Source of the DNA: Francisella orientalis FNO12
GTDB lineage: Bacteria; Pseudomonadota; Gammaproteobacteria; Francisellales; Francisellaceae
Direction: 5' to 3'
Length of the DNA: 64,000 nt
Assembly: GCF_001042525.2 (NCBI RefSeq)
Contig: NZ_CP011921.2
Coordinates: 682,001-746,000 of the forward strand
Below, in pieces: positions 9,933 through 20,947 of this stretch. The position numbers were made by a program, and so were the translations under genes. The notes beneath the pieces were generated by a model. It worked only from the letters and a program-made list of their open reading frames with translations. It ran no database searches and was not told where the DNA came from. Numbering within the stretch: the stretch's first letter is position 1; each line of letters begins with the position of its first letter.

Positions 9933-12755
9933 ATGAAAATATTATCTACTAATGTTTATGTAGGACCTAATATCTATGCAAACTTTCCTGTTATAAAGCA
10001 TGAAATTGATTTAGGCGTGCTTGAAAACTGGCCATCTGCAAAGATTGGTGAGGATTTTATAAATCGACTTGTGGATAGTTTACCAGAATTAGAAGAGCAT
10101 GGTTGCTCTTATAGAGAAAAAGGCGGCTTTATCCGTAGATTAAGAGAGGATGATGGAACTTGGATGGGTCATATTTGGGAGCATGCGATACTTGAGCTTC
10201 AGGATATGGCTGGTAGTGATGTAACTTATGGTCGCACAAGATCGACGGGCGAAGCAGGTCACTATAATATGGTCTATGAATATAAGCAGAAAGATGTTGG
10301 TCTAAGAGCTATGGAATTAGCTAGAGATTTATTAGTGTCCTTATTGCCAGAAGAGCTTAAAAGCCAAGTAGAGCATAAGAATGAAGATTTTGATTTTGAG
10401 TATGAAAAAGTTAGGTTTATTAAATTTGCTCAAAGCAAAGAGTTTGGGCCAAGTACAGCATCATTGATTGAAGCTGCTAAGAAAAGAGATATCCCATATC
10501 TTAGACTAAATGATCAATCATTAGTGCAATTTGGTTATGGTAAATATCAGCAAAGAATTCGAGCAACAATAACAGGTAAAACAACGAGTATTGCAGTTGA
10601 TTTATCATGTGATAAAAATCAGACTAATACAATATTAGAAGGTTTAGGGCTTCCAATGCCTAAGCAAAGGATGGTAACTACAGAAAAGGGTGCTTTAAGA
10701 GCTGCCAAAATTCTAGGTTTTCCATTAGTTGTTAAGCCTCTAGATGGTAATCATGGTCGTGGCATATCAATCAACTTAAAAACAATGCAAGAGATTAAAG
10801 AAGCTTTTGTTGAAGCGAGTAAAGTATCTAGATATGTTTTAGTAGAGCAGTTTGCTACAGGTTTTGACCATAGAATGTTGGTGGTTGATGGTAAGCTTGT
10901 TGCGGTTGCAAAAAGAGTACCTGGACATGTTGTGGGGGATGGAAAGCACAATACCAAAGAATTAGTTGATATTGTCAACGAAGATCCACGTAGAGGTGTT
11001 GGGCATGAGAAGGTTTTAACAAAATTAGAATTAGACTATCAAGCTAAGACTTTATTGAAGGCAGCTGGATATGATGAAAATACTGTCCTTAAAGAAGGAG
11101 AGATATTCTATTTGAGATCTACAGCTAATCTTTCAACAGGTGGAACAGCTATTGATGTAACAGATATTGTTCATCCAGATAATAAAGATATGGCTGAAAG
11201 AGCTATAAAGGCTATCGGACTTGATGTTGGAGGAGTTGATTTCTTAATAGATGATATTTCTCAATCATATCATGATATTGGTGGTGCTATTTGTGAGTGT
11301 AATGCGGCTCCAGGATTTAGAATGCACGTAGCTCCGAGTGAAGGTAAACCAAGAGATGTAGCCGGAGCAGTTATTGATATGCTAATTCCTAAAGAGTATG
11401 GTAATGCTAGAATTCCAATAGCTGCTATTACGGGAACAAATGGTAAGACAACAACTTCGCGCATGGTTGCACATATGTGGAAGAACGCAGGTAAAATAGT
11501 AGGCTTAACAACTACTGATGGTGTATATATCAATGGTAAATTGACAGTTGCTGGGGATACTACAGGTCCAACTTCTGCACAGATGGTTTTAAAAGATCCG
11601 TCAGTAGAAATGGCAATCTTAGAGACAGCTCGAGGTGGACTATTAAGAAGTGGTATGGGGTATGACTACTGTAATGTAGGAGCATGTTTGAATATTGCTT
11701 CTGATCATTTAGGTCTTAAAGGAGTTAATACGTTAGAGGACTTGGCTAAAATTAAGAGTATAGTCCCTCAAGCTGCGAAAGATGTGGCGGTGTTAAATGC
11801 TGATGATCCGAATGTACTTAAAATGTCAGCTAAAGTAACTGCAAAATATATTCTATATGTGACGATGAATCCAGAGCATGCTTTAGTTAAGCAACATATA
11901 CGTGCTGGTGGTAAGGCTTGTATTATTGAAAAGGGTGTAAATGGAGATATGATTACGATTTTTGATAATCATGTTCATATGCCTGTTTTATGGACTCACT
12001 TAATTCCTGCTACTATGGAAGGTAAAGCGATTCACAATGTTCAAAATGCTATGTTTGCAATAGCTATATCCTATAGTATGGGTATGAGCTTAGACGATAT
12101 TAGAGATGGTCTAAGAACATTTGTTACATCATTCTATCAAGCACCTGGGCGTATGAACTGGTTTGAAGAACATCCATTTAAAGTATTGATGGATTATGGA
12201 CATAACCCAGCAGCAATCAAACTTGTGAGTCAAATGATTGATAATATTGAATTTTCTGGTAAAAAAATATGCGTGTTAGCATCACCTGGTGACAGACGAG
12301 ATCAAGATGTTTATGAGATAGCAAAAAAAGCTGCGCCTTATTATGATTATTTTATATGTAAAGGTGATGATGATACTCGTGGAAGAGCAGATGGTGAAAT
12401 TCCTAGAATGCTTAGAGATGGATTGATTGATGCAGGTGTTGATGCTTCTAGAATTGAAACTATTCAAAGTGAGCAAAAAGCTGTAGATCATGCTCTTGGT
12501 ATGGCACAAGATGGAGAACTAGTTGTTATATTTGCTGATAAGCTTAAGAGAACTTGGAAACAGATTATTTATTTTAATAAAGATAATACAGATGATAACA
12601 AAGAGCATAAGGAAGAGAAAAAGGAGATGTTCTCCGCTTCAGTAATAGCTCAGGATCCCAGTTTATCGTTAGAGATTTCTGAGGTTATTAAAGCTGGGGT
12701 TATAGCTGATGAAAGTGGTGTTAGAGTTATTTTCGATGAAGAAGATAATGACTAA
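9933..12755 (+). CDS. cphA: Cyanophycin synthetase-like protein (ATP-grasp + Mur ligase)
   Basis: 940 residues with CphA domain order: an N-terminal domain (about 1-160), an ATP-grasp domain (about 220-480; VVKPLDGNHGRGISIN and the late CECNAAPGFRMH metal/ATP segment), and a Mur-ligase domain with the P-loop ITGTNGKTTTSRM near residue 500 and DYGHNPAAIKL. Family members polymerise aspartate and arginine into multi-L-arginyl-poly-L-aspartate. An extra highly charged C-terminal tail of about 60 residues (about 880-940) is not typical. AAGGAG precedes the ATG. The partner Mur-ligase gene follows 33 bases later. No cyanophycinase is in the window, so whether the product is cyanophycin or another peptide polymer is unproven. 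Confidence 0.88.
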   Translation: MKILSTNVYVGPNIYANFPVIKHEIDLGVLENWPSAKIGEDFINRLVDSLPELEEHGCSYREKGGFIRRLREDDGTWMGHIWEHAILELQDMAGSDVTYGRTRSTGEAGHYNMVYEYKQKDVGLRAMELARDLLVSLLPEELKSQVEHKNEDFDFEYEKVRFIKFAQSKEFGPSTASLIEAAKKRDIPYLRLNDQSLVQFGYGKYQQRIRATITGKTTSIAVDLSCDKNQTNTILEGLGLPMPKQRMVTTEKGALRAAKILGFPLVVKPLDGNHGRGISINLKTMQEIKEAFVEASKVSRYVLVEQFATGFDHRMLVVDGKLVAVAKRVPGHVVGDGKHNTKELVDIVNEDPRRGVGHEKVLTKLELDYQAKTLLKAAGYDENTVLKEGEIFYLRSTANLSTGGTAIDVTDIVHPDNKDMAERAIKAIGLDVGGVDFLIDDISQSYHDIGGAICECNAAPGFRMHVAPSEGKPRDVAGAVIDMLIPKEYGNARIPIAAITGTNGKTTTSRMVAHMWKNAGKIVGLTTTDGVYINGKLTVAGDTTGPTSAQMVLKDPSVEMAILETARGGLLRSGMGYDYCNVGACLNIASDHLGLKGVNTLEDLAKIKSIVPQAAKDVAVLNADDPNVLKMSAKVTAKYILYVTMNPEHALVKQHIRAGGKACIIEKGVNGDMITIFDNHVHMPVLWTHLIPATMEGKAIHNVQNAMFAIAISYSMGMSLDDIRDGLRTFVTSFYQAPGRMNWFEEHPFKVLMDYGHNPAAIKLVSQMIDNIEFSGKKICVLASPGDRRDQDVYEIAKKAAPYYDYFICKGDDDTRGRADGEIPRMLRDGLIDAGVDASRIETIQSEQKAVDHALGMAQDGELVVIFADKLKRTWKQIIYFNKDNTDDNKEHKEEKKEMFSASVIAQDPSLSLEISEVIKAGVIADESGVRVIFDEEDND

Positions 12756-12788
12756 TTGTTTGGTTTTTATTATTTAATGGGCCTTTGT

Positions 12789-14474
12789 ATGATTCTTGAA
12801 GGTTATTCACGTAGACTTGTTGGACCTAATCTGTTTTTTAAAGAAACTGGAACAGTCTTAGATGTGCCGCTTATAGATCATCGTGATGAATTGACAAAAC
12901 TTTTCTACCAAGAGGCAGAAAGGATACTTCCAGCTCTTGGTTGGACGCATATAGAATTAACACATAAATTTTTTAATAATGGTGTTCGTTATGCGATGAT
13001 TGCACCTGTAGATATTACTATGCCAACATGTGATGTCATTGACTTTATTTGGCTTTCTGTGAGAGAAAGGTTTGAGAAGGGCTCTTTTAAAACTCTTGAA
13101 GAAGCAAAACAAAAACTTATGCCTCTAATAGAGGAAGATAAGAATCTTACATACAGGAAGCTTTATGATTTAGCTAAATCTAAAGGTTTTAATGCTTTTA
13201 GAGATAAAAATAAAGCTTTTGTTGGTTCTGGTACAGGTTGTTATGAGTTTGATCTAGACAACGATAAAATTGAAGATGTTGATTGGTCAAAAGTTTATGA
13301 TATTCCAGCTGTAATTGTAACAGGTACTAATGGTAAGACCACTACAGTTAGATTGACTGATTATATCTGTCGTATGGCAGGTAAGCTTACTGGTTACACA
13401 TCTACAGATTGGGTTAAAGTTAATGATGAGTTGATAGATGAGGGAGACTATTCTGGTCCAATAGGTCATCAATTTGTTTTGACAAACAAAAAGGTAGAAG
13501 TTGCTTTGCTTGAGTCTGCTCGTGGAGGTCTTCTAAAGAGAGGCTTGATAGAGACTTATGTAAATGCAGCAGCAGTTACGAATGTTTCTGCAGATCATCT
13601 AGGTGAAGATGGGATTGAAACAGTTGCAGAACTAGCAGAAGCAAAAGCTATTGTATTTCGAACAATGGGTAAAGATTCTCATGCTGTAATTAACTTAGAT
13701 AATTCATATATGAAACAGCAATTTGATAAATTAAGTTGCGCTAAAATAGTTGTTACGCAGAATCCTGATCAACACGATATGGATTACTATTTATTAAAGG
13801 CGGACTATGCTTGTGTAGTAGAGAATGATACTTTTACATGGATTGATAAAACTTCTAAAAAGCAAATTCTTTCAGTAGTAGATGCTCCCTTAACAATTAA
13901 AGGTTTTGCTAAGCATAATATTGAAAATGCTATGATTGCCATAGCTTTATCTTTTAAATTAGGTATTAGCTTAGATGATATCAGAGCAGCTCTTAAAAGT
14001 TTTAAGAGTGACCCTAAAGTTAACAGAGGTCGTGCAAATATCTTTGAATTTGATAATAAAGTTGCTGTTCTTGACTACGCCCATAACGAGGCTGGTATGG
14101 AAGCTTTATTAAATATGATAAAAGCTTATGATAAGGGTGGTAAGAAGTATCTAATGATAGGAACTACAGGAGATCGTAAATATTTAATCTCTGGTATTAA
14201 TGATATCATTATCAAACATGGTATAGACTTTGTGGTTATTAAAGAAACTGAAAAGTATCTTAGAGGGGCTAAACCTCTTGAGTTGCCTACTTTGATCCGT
14301 GATGATTTAGAAAGCAAAGGTTTTGATATCTCAAAAACTTATATTTCACATGGAGAGCTAATAGGAGTTAAATATATATTAGATATGCTTGAAGATAGTG
14401 ATATAGGTATTTTTTGTTGTCAGGCAGAGTTAGAAGAGGTTGCAAAGTACCTTGAAAATTTAGCTGATAAATAA
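12789..14474 (+). CDS. CphA-related Mur ligase lacking ATP-grasp domain
   Basis: About 561 residues from the ATG at 12789, chosen because MILEGYSRRLVGPN corresponds to the CphA-type N-terminus; in-frame TTG 12756 and ATG 12777 are alternatives. An N-terminal CphA-like domain (about 1-160) is joined directly to a Mur-ligase domain with VTGTNGKTTTVRL at about 176-188, ESARGGLLKRG and DYAHNEAGMEALL. The ATP-grasp block of the upstream gene is absent. Mur ligases form peptide or isopeptide bonds via an acyl-phosphate, so this protein may share or complement one half-reaction of its neighbour. Gene order implies cotranscription. Its stop abuts the stop of ispF on the other strand with no spacer. 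Confidence 0.82.
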   Translation: MILEGYSRRLVGPNLFFKETGTVLDVPLIDHRDELTKLFYQEAERILPALGWTHIELTHKFFNNGVRYAMIAPVDITMPTCDVIDFIWLSVRERFEKGSFKTLEEAKQKLMPLIEEDKNLTYRKLYDLAKSKGFNAFRDKNKAFVGSGTGCYEFDLDNDKIEDVDWSKVYDIPAVIVTGTNGKTTTVRLTDYICRMAGKLTGYTSTDWVKVNDELIDEGDYSGPIGHQFVLTNKKVEVALLESARGGLLKRGLIETYVNAAAVTNVSADHLGEDGIETVAELAEAKAIVFRTMGKDSHAVINLDNSYMKQQFDKLSCAKIVVTQNPDQHDMDYYLLKADYACVVENDTFTWIDKTSKKQILSVVDAPLTIKGFAKHNIENAMIAIALSFKLGISLDDIRAALKSFKSDPKVNRGRANIFEFDNKVAVLDYAHNEAGMEALLNMIKAYDKGGKKYLMIGTTGDRKYLISGINDIIIKHGIDFVVIKETEKYLRGAKPLELPTLIRDDLESKGFDISKTYISHGELIGVKYILDMLEDSDIGIFCCQAELEEVAKYLENLADK

Positions 14475-14954
14475 CTATCTATTTAGTAGACAAACAACAT
14501 GTGTCGCGATGCCTTCTTTCCTACCTATAAATCCTAACTGTTCAGTAGTCGTTGCCTTTATGTTTATTTGATTAATTTGTATTTCAAGCACACTTGCCAA
14601 GCGAGCTTTCATTTTTTCTATATGAGGAAGCATTTTAGGTGCTTGTGCAATGATAGTACAATCAATATTACTTATAGAGTATTCTTTATCATCAAGCATT
14701 TTTTTTATTTCGGCTAAGAAAAATGTACTATCAGTATTTTTATACTCCATATCAGTATCTGGAAAATGTTTACCTATATCTCTAAGACCTAATGCGCCTA
14801 AAATAGCATCACAAAGAGCATGAATTAATACATCACCATCAGAATGAGCTTCTAGTCCCATTTCATATGGAATCTCGACTCCACCAATAATAATATTTTT
14901 CTTTGAGGATGTGAACTTGTGTACGTCATAACCATGGCCAATTCTAAATGACAT
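14475..14954 (-). CDS. ispF: 2-C-methyl-D-erythritol 2,4-cyclodiphosphate synthase
   Basis: A 159-residue MEP-pathway enzyme that cyclises CDP-ME 2-phosphate on the way to isoprenoids. Zinc-binding GHGYDVHKF (Asp and His) is at the N-terminus, [17 protein letters not shown] carries the third zinc ligand, and the closing [16 protein letters not shown] is the CDP-binding signature. Full length and intact. Eleven bases upstream lies the rhodanese gene on the same strand. Confidence 0.97.
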   Translation of the reverse strand: MSFRIGHGYDVHKFTSSKKNIIIGGVEIPYEMGLEAHSDGDVLIHALCDAILGALGLRDIGKHFPDTDMEYKNTDSTFFLAEIKKMLDDKEYSISNIDCTIIAQAPKMLPHIEKMKARLASVLEIQINQINIKATTTEQLGFIGRKEGIATHVVCLLNR

Positions 14955-14964
14955 TATATAATTC

Positions 14965-15714
14965 CTAATCTTGTGTTACAGGGAAGTTATTGTTTAACCA
15001 TGCATTGATTCCACCTTCTACAGATATAACATTTGTATAACCCATACTTTGTATGCTTTTAGCTGCTAATGCAGATCTGAAGCCACTGTCACAGTATAGA
15101 TATATTTTTTGGTCTTTATTAGGTATAAGATTTTCAATTTTAACTTCTATTTGTCCTTTGCTAAGATGGGTAGCACCTTGGATATGGAATCTATTGAACT
15201 CAGAATCTTCTCTAACATCAAAAATCACACCATCTAGCTCATTAGAGTTTATCTTATCGTATAAGTCCGTTACAGAGCATTCTTTGATATCTGATTTAGC
15301 ATTACTCACAAGCTTTAAGAACTCATGAGGTCTAGCTTGATTAGGTGACTTAGTGGGATAGCCTTTAGCATTCCATGCTCTCCAACCGCCATCAACAGAA
15401 ATTATATTTTTATAACCCATTTCACGTAATTTATCAGCTACGATAGCAGATCTAAAACCACCACCACAATAAAAATACATTTTTTGATTTTTGTTAGGAA
15501 CTGCTGACTCGATAGCACTTTCGATAATTCCTTTACTAATATGAATCGCATTAGGGATGTATCCATTTGCAAATTCTGACTCTTCACGTGTATCGATCAG
15601 TAAGCCGTCGAGAGTTTCTGTCTCATTCATTTCGTTGATGTCATCAACTGTACATTCTTGAATTCTACTTTTTGCATCGTTTACTAAATCTAAAAAACCT
15701 GATGTGTGTTGCAT
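14965..15714 (-). CDS. Tandem rhodanese-domain sulfurtransferase
   Basis: 249 residues made of two similar single-domain-type rhodanese repeats (about 1-120 and 130-249). Both keep an active-site cysteine loop: [11 protein letters not shown] in repeat 1 and [11 protein letters not shown] in repeat 2. Both also keep a DxREESEF or DVREDSEF segment and end with a VDGGWRAW / VEGGINAW motif. Classical two-domain thiosulfate sulfurtransferases have an inactive N-terminal half, so two potentially active halves is less usual. Cytosolic; no signal peptide. The sulfur acceptor is unknown. Probably cotranscribed with ispF. Confidence 0.88.
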   Translation of the reverse strand: MQHTSGFLDLVNDAKSRIQECTVDDINEMNETETLDGLLIDTREESEFANGYIPNAIHISKGIIESAIESAVPNKNQKMYFYCGGGFRSAIVADKLREMGYKNIISVDGGWRAWNAKGYPTKSPNQARPHEFLKLVSNAKSDIKECSVTDLYDKINSNELDGVIFDVREDSEFNRFHIQGATHLSKGQIEVKIENLIPNKDQKIYLYCDSGFRSALAAKSIQSMGYTNVISVEGGINAWLNNNFPVTQD

Positions 15715-15785
15715 ATATATACCTTATAGTTTTGTGATCAAATAACTACTTATATTTTATATTTTTCTTTGCTTAAAGAGAATAT

Positions 15786-16997
15786 TTAAAGAATATAATC
15801 AATAACTTGGAATATGACGATGATGATAGCAATAGCTAGAGCAAAGTTGTTAAGCTTGCTATTTTTCATCGATTTGTAAATTATTTCAAAATTACGGTTA
15901 CGAAGTATTCTAACCATATTTAGTGGACATGAAACAAGCATTATTAGAGAAAATAGTCCAACAACAGATAGTGCTATTAAAAAAAGCTTTTTAAAATAAT
16001 AGTTTAGGATTATAGGTAACATGAAAAGTAGAAAGCTTAGAAGAATGTTTTTGCTTAGTGTCGATAGGTTGTTCATTTTAAATCTATCAAGTATTAGATC
16101 TTTTAATGCTAATGATAGAGTTATAAAAGCAGTTGTCACAGAAATTGTAATAAAGGTATAAACTAAAGTTATAACTTGAGAAGACTGAATATTAACTTTA
16201 AGAATATAAATAAGCTGAGTTACACTATCTTCGGAGCTAAGAGATTTTAAGACTTCTGCAAAGCTATTTTTATCACCATAAATAGCTATATTGCCCAATA
16301 TTGATACTATCCAGCACACATATATTACCAATATTATTAGAGATGCAACTATAATAATTCTTCTAATATCTTTTGGATGTGGTCCAACATAGTTGACAAC
16401 GCTAGGAACAATTATATGAGCTGAGAATGTTGTGGCAAGTATTGGTAAAGTGACTGTAACCTCTTTTAGAGTGCCAAAACTATAGATATCTAGCTTAGAG
16501 ATACTTATAGTCTTGAAAAGTAATAATATTGTAAATAATATGATAATAAGCTTTATGGTAAGAAAAACTCTATTAAGCCATTCAGCAGGCCCTGTACCTT
16601 TTAATATAAATCCACCAAAAAGTATAACAAAGCTAATCTCTATAATAATATAATTTATATCTAGTAGACTTTCAAAAGATGAGCCTATAGCTGAGATATA
16701 TGCTGCTAGCATTCCGTAAAGTATTCCAAAAGCACATATATAAACCAGAATGATACCAGGTCTTTTAAAGAGCTTATGAGCAAGACCTAGGTAACTAATA
16801 CCACTTTCAAAATGTAGGCACGCTTCTGCAACAGCTAATGTTGAATATGTCATTAAGAGCCACATCAAAAACATTATGATGCAACCAATAACAACTCCAA
16901 AGCTTGAAAGAATCATAGGAATGGCTAAGATGCCTCCACCCAAAGAGGTACCTATAATTAAGAAAATACTACCAATTTGCTTATTTATACTTGTCAA
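15786..16997 (-). CDS. Aromatic amino acid permease (HAAAP family, TyrP/Mtr-like)
   Basis: 403 residues with about 11 predicted membrane segments. The N-terminal IGTSLGGGILAIPMILSSFG is the hallmark of the hydroxy/aromatic amino acid permease family (TyrP, Mtr, TnaB), proton symporters for tyrosine or tryptophan. Specificity cannot be read. It appears intact, which matters beside the collapsed methionine transporter and dead biosynthesis genes: uptake probably replaces synthesis. Confidence 0.85.
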   Translation of the reverse strand: MTSINKQIGSIFLIIGTSLGGGILAIPMILSSFGVVIGCIIMFLMWLLMTYSTLAVAEACLHFESGISYLGLAHKLFKRPGIILVYICAFGILYGMLAAYISAIGSSFESLLDINYIIIEISFVILFGGFILKGTGPAEWLNRVFLTIKLIIILFTILLLFKTISISKLDIYSFGTLKEVTVTLPILATTFSAHIIVPSVVNYVGPHPKDIRRIIIVASLIILVIYVCWIVSILGNIAIYGDKNSFAEVLKSLSSEDSVTQLIYILKVNIQSSQVITLVYTFITISVTTAFITLSLALKDLILDRFKMNNLSTLSKNILLSFLLFMLPIILNYYFKKLFLIALSVVGLFSLIMLVSCPLNMVRILRNRNFEIIYKSMKNSKLNNFALAIAIIIVIFQVIDYIL

Positions 16998-17079
16998 TTT
17001 TTAGAATAGTAAGTTTTACCGTTTGAATACATTAAAACATATAAAATTATGATTATAAATTAATAAATGAAAGAAATAA

Positions 17080-17421
17080 TTACCAAGCAGGTATTGCTGC
17101 ACCATTTGGATAAAGTTTTTCAGCTAATTGTTTAACTTCATCTGTATTAAATGCTGAAATATCATTGAAACTTTTTTGCGAAATTCTCTAAGCTGTTTTG
17201 GATTCTTCTTTGTAATATTCTCATCAGCAATGAAATATTGAACCATCAGTAGGTTGCTCTAGAAGATTTAAGCATCTTAAAAGTGAGCTTTTGCCTGCAC
17301 CACTATGACCGATTATACCAAATATCTCGCCTTGCTTAATATCAAGATTTATATTGTCAAGCACGAGATTGCTAGTATTATTTGATCTGTACTCTTTTTT
17401 TAAATTTTAAATTTGAATCAT
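17080..17421 (-). pseudogene. Collapsed metNIQ methionine ABC transporter relic
   Basis: Only two ends of a three-gene operon remain. From an ATG at 17421 the reading is MIQI[15 protein letters not shown] (TAA at 17407-17409), then [20 protein letters not shown] and [10 protein letters not shown], the MetN Walker A region; a 1-base loss follows GSIF near 17236; FRKKVSMIFQH then runs straight into SAFNTDEVKQLAEKLY...AAIPAW, the C-terminus of a MetQ substrate-binding lipoprotein. The rest of metN, all of metI and most of metQ are gone. The junction (about 17146-17163) reads sensibly in both parents, as expected for deletion at a short direct repeat. The 5' end overlaps the plsY 3' end. Confidence 0.82.
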
Positions 17422-18022
17422 TTTTAGCCTTTGCTTTATCACCAATTTTACTTTCTTGACCATTGATTAATCTTTGAATATTTCCTCTGTGTTTAATAAG
17501 TATGATTATTGCAATTATTAAAAATGGCGTTACCACTTGTAAATCTGAGGTAAATATTACTGAAAAACTTGCTATAACAGTAGCTATTAATGCTGATAAA
17601 GATGAATAGCGAGTAATTACAGCAATACATAGCCAAGTAATGACAAATATTAAACCTAAAATCCAGCTAAATCCAAATAGTGTACCTATTAAAGTTGCAA
17701 CACCTTTGCCACCTTTGAAGCCAAAAAATATTGGGAATATATGACCGAGAATTGCATATAATGCAGTACATGCAGTTATAAATTCATTACCAGTTAATAC
17801 TTTAGCTAAAACTACAGGCACTAGACCTTTTAGTATATCAAAAGCAAGGGTGATGATCGCTGGAGCCTTCCCACCTATTCTTAGAACATTTGTAGTTCCT
17901 GGGTTGCCAGAGCCAACGCTTCTTGGAGAGGGTAGTCTAAATATATAACAGACAATAATTGCACTATTAATTGAGCCTAAAAGATAAGCAAACACTAGTA
18001 TGCTAAAATTTAAAAAGTTCAT
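17378..18022 (-). CDS. plsY: Glycerol-3-phosphate acyltransferase PlsY
   Basis: A 214-residue membrane enzyme that transfers an acyl group from acyl-phosphate to glycerol-3-phosphate, the first step of phospholipid synthesis. Family motifs are present: [24 protein letters not shown] at the start (GSGNPGTTN loop), [12 protein letters not shown] in the middle and the final [14 protein letters not shown]. About five membrane segments. The lysine-rich C-terminal tail runs over the start of the metN relic. Confidence 0.95.
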   Translation of the reverse strand: MNFLNFSILVFAYLLGSINSAIIVCYIFRLPSPRSVGSGNPGTTNVLRIGGKAPAIITLAFDILKGLVPVVLAKVLTGNEFITACTALYAILGHIFPIFFGFKGGKGVATLIGTLFGFSWILGLIFVITWLCIAVITRYSSLSALIATVIASFSVIFTSDLQVVTPFLIIAIIILIKHRGNIQRLINGQESKIGDKAKAKNDSNLKFKKRVQIK

Positions 18023-18133
18023 TGTTTTCCTTGATGATTTTAAAACTATTTGAGTTACTATAAGAGATAATACTATCTAGACAATATCTTCGCTAGCTAT
18101 TTTTATAACTTTGTTATAGGATTAGAAGCTTAA

Positions 18134-19282
<1,149 letters not shown>

Positions 19283-19321
19283 GTTTTATAGAAAATTTTA
19301 TGTAGCATTATAAACATAGAG

Positions 19322-20178
19322 TCAAAAATAAGAGCTTAATAATTTTTTGATAATATAAAAATTAGTTGTTTCAGAATCTCTAGCTAAAAGATAATATGAC
19401 TTTCCGGTTGTGTATTCTTGCTGAGGTGGTACATACAGGAAACCATTTTTGATGTGCTCTTGAATTAAAAGTCTATCTGTAACAAAAAAACCAATACCTG
19501 AAAAGCAAGCCTGAATTGCTTGAAGAGAGTTTTTAAAGAAGATGTCTTTATTAGGCTTTTTTGAGATGTTGTTGTGCTGTGCCCAGAGTTGATAATCATC
19601 AATGCGAATTTTATCATCAACATAGATTAGCTTTTGTTCTAATATTATTTCTGAGAGGCTTTTACCAAAGTGCTTATTATTGCAAACTAGTATTAGCTCA
19701 CCATCTGCTAGTTTGAATTTGTTTTTATTACTAAAATCACTGTCAATACCATACTCTATGCTTATATCTATATCATCATAATCAAAATTTACTTTTCTGC
19801 CTAGACTGACGAGTTGTATCTCTGTATTTACTATTGAATCTATTAAATTATCTAGTTTTGGGATTAGCCAATTTGCACAAAGTGTAGTCATACAGTTTAT
19901 CGATAATTTTTTAGCACGTTGTTTTTTTAGAACCACTGTTCATTGTAAATTTCTGATATTAGAGGGTCTATCATTGTGTAGTACTCTTTGGCTAAGTCAG
20001 TAATAACTAGATTTCGTTTATCCGTGATAAATAGTTTTTTATTAAGATGGTTTTCTAATTTTTTTATAGATTGGCTCACGGCAGAGTGAGTCATAAATAG
20101 CTGTTCTGCAGCTTTTATAGCTCTTGGCTCATTTGCACGTAAGTATCTAATACAAATAGATGGGGTCTACTTAACCAT
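19322..20178 (-). pseudogene. Broken LysR-family regulator gene (GcvA-like)
   Basis: From an ATG at 20178 codon 4 is TAG (20167-20169). The frame then encodes a LysR helix-turn-helix (AIKAAEQLFMTHSAVSQSIK, KLENHLNKKLF) and breaks at a T/A-rich run near 19925-19940, where TAA ends it and the next frame continues with KKQRAKKLSINCMTTLCANW, the start of the effector-binding domain, to 19322. The HTH and the substrate domain both resemble GcvA-type regulators. About 285 residues originally. It lies divergent to a truncated DMT exporter gene, the usual layout for a LysR regulator and its target. Confidence 0.85.
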
Positions 20179-20216
20179 GTTAGTTTTATTTGTTGGTGGA
20201 GGCATACTTTATGTGA

Positions 20217-20933
20217 TGGGTTGTAAGTATTTCTTCCTTTTCAAGAGTTGCTCCTTTCGCTTGGTGTTCAATATTTATTAGGGAGGTGTTTAGTCTATTT
20301 GCACAAATATTTTTCTTTATAAGTTTAAGTAATAGCTCATTATTAATTACCATTTTACTATTTAATACTAGTCTATTATTTATTCCAGTTATTAGGTTTT
20401 TGTTTTATAAGCAGAGTGTTAGTTACTTTAATTTTATTTATATTATTATTAGCTTTTTGGGAATTTATCTTATACTAGGTGTTAGAGAAGGTAATGTTAA
20501 TACATGTAGTCTTTGCGCTATTTTTGCGGGAGTTTTAAATGCAGCATCTCAAGTTGTTTTATACAATGCGAGCAAAAAAGAAGATGTATTTATTATAAAT
20601 CTTTGGATATATACATATATAGGAATATTTTTATTGTTATTGTTGCCATTTAACATATCTGCTATATCTAGCTTAAATGAGGTGTCAATGAAGCCTGTAT
20701 CCATTTGGGTATCAGTAGCTATAATTATATTTGGTATTAGTTCACAGATTTTTAGAGTAAAAGCCTTTAAGTATACTAAAGATCCTTCACTAATAGCTCC
20801 AGCTATGTATTTTTCAGTAATAGTTGCGGCACTATTAGAAGTTGTGTTTTATGATAGCTCTATAGGTTATATGGAGATGATAGGAATTTTGATGGTGTGT
20901 GTTTCGAGCATACTGTCTTTAATAAGAAAATAA
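20217..20933 (+). pseudogene. 5'-truncated DMT/EamA-family exporter gene
   Basis: The frame opens after a TGA (20214-20216) with VSISSFSRVAPFAWCSIFIR and continues to 20933. It has about seven membrane segments in about 235 residues; DMT (EamA) exporters usually have ten in about 290. The first segments and a normal start are missing, and the sequence upstream runs directly into the LysR relic start. A GTG at 20286 could start a shorter product, but it would be an incomplete transporter. Ancestral role: probably metabolite export controlled by the divergent LysR protein. Confidence 0.7.
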
Positions 20934-20947
20934 TAAGAGGAAAAGAA

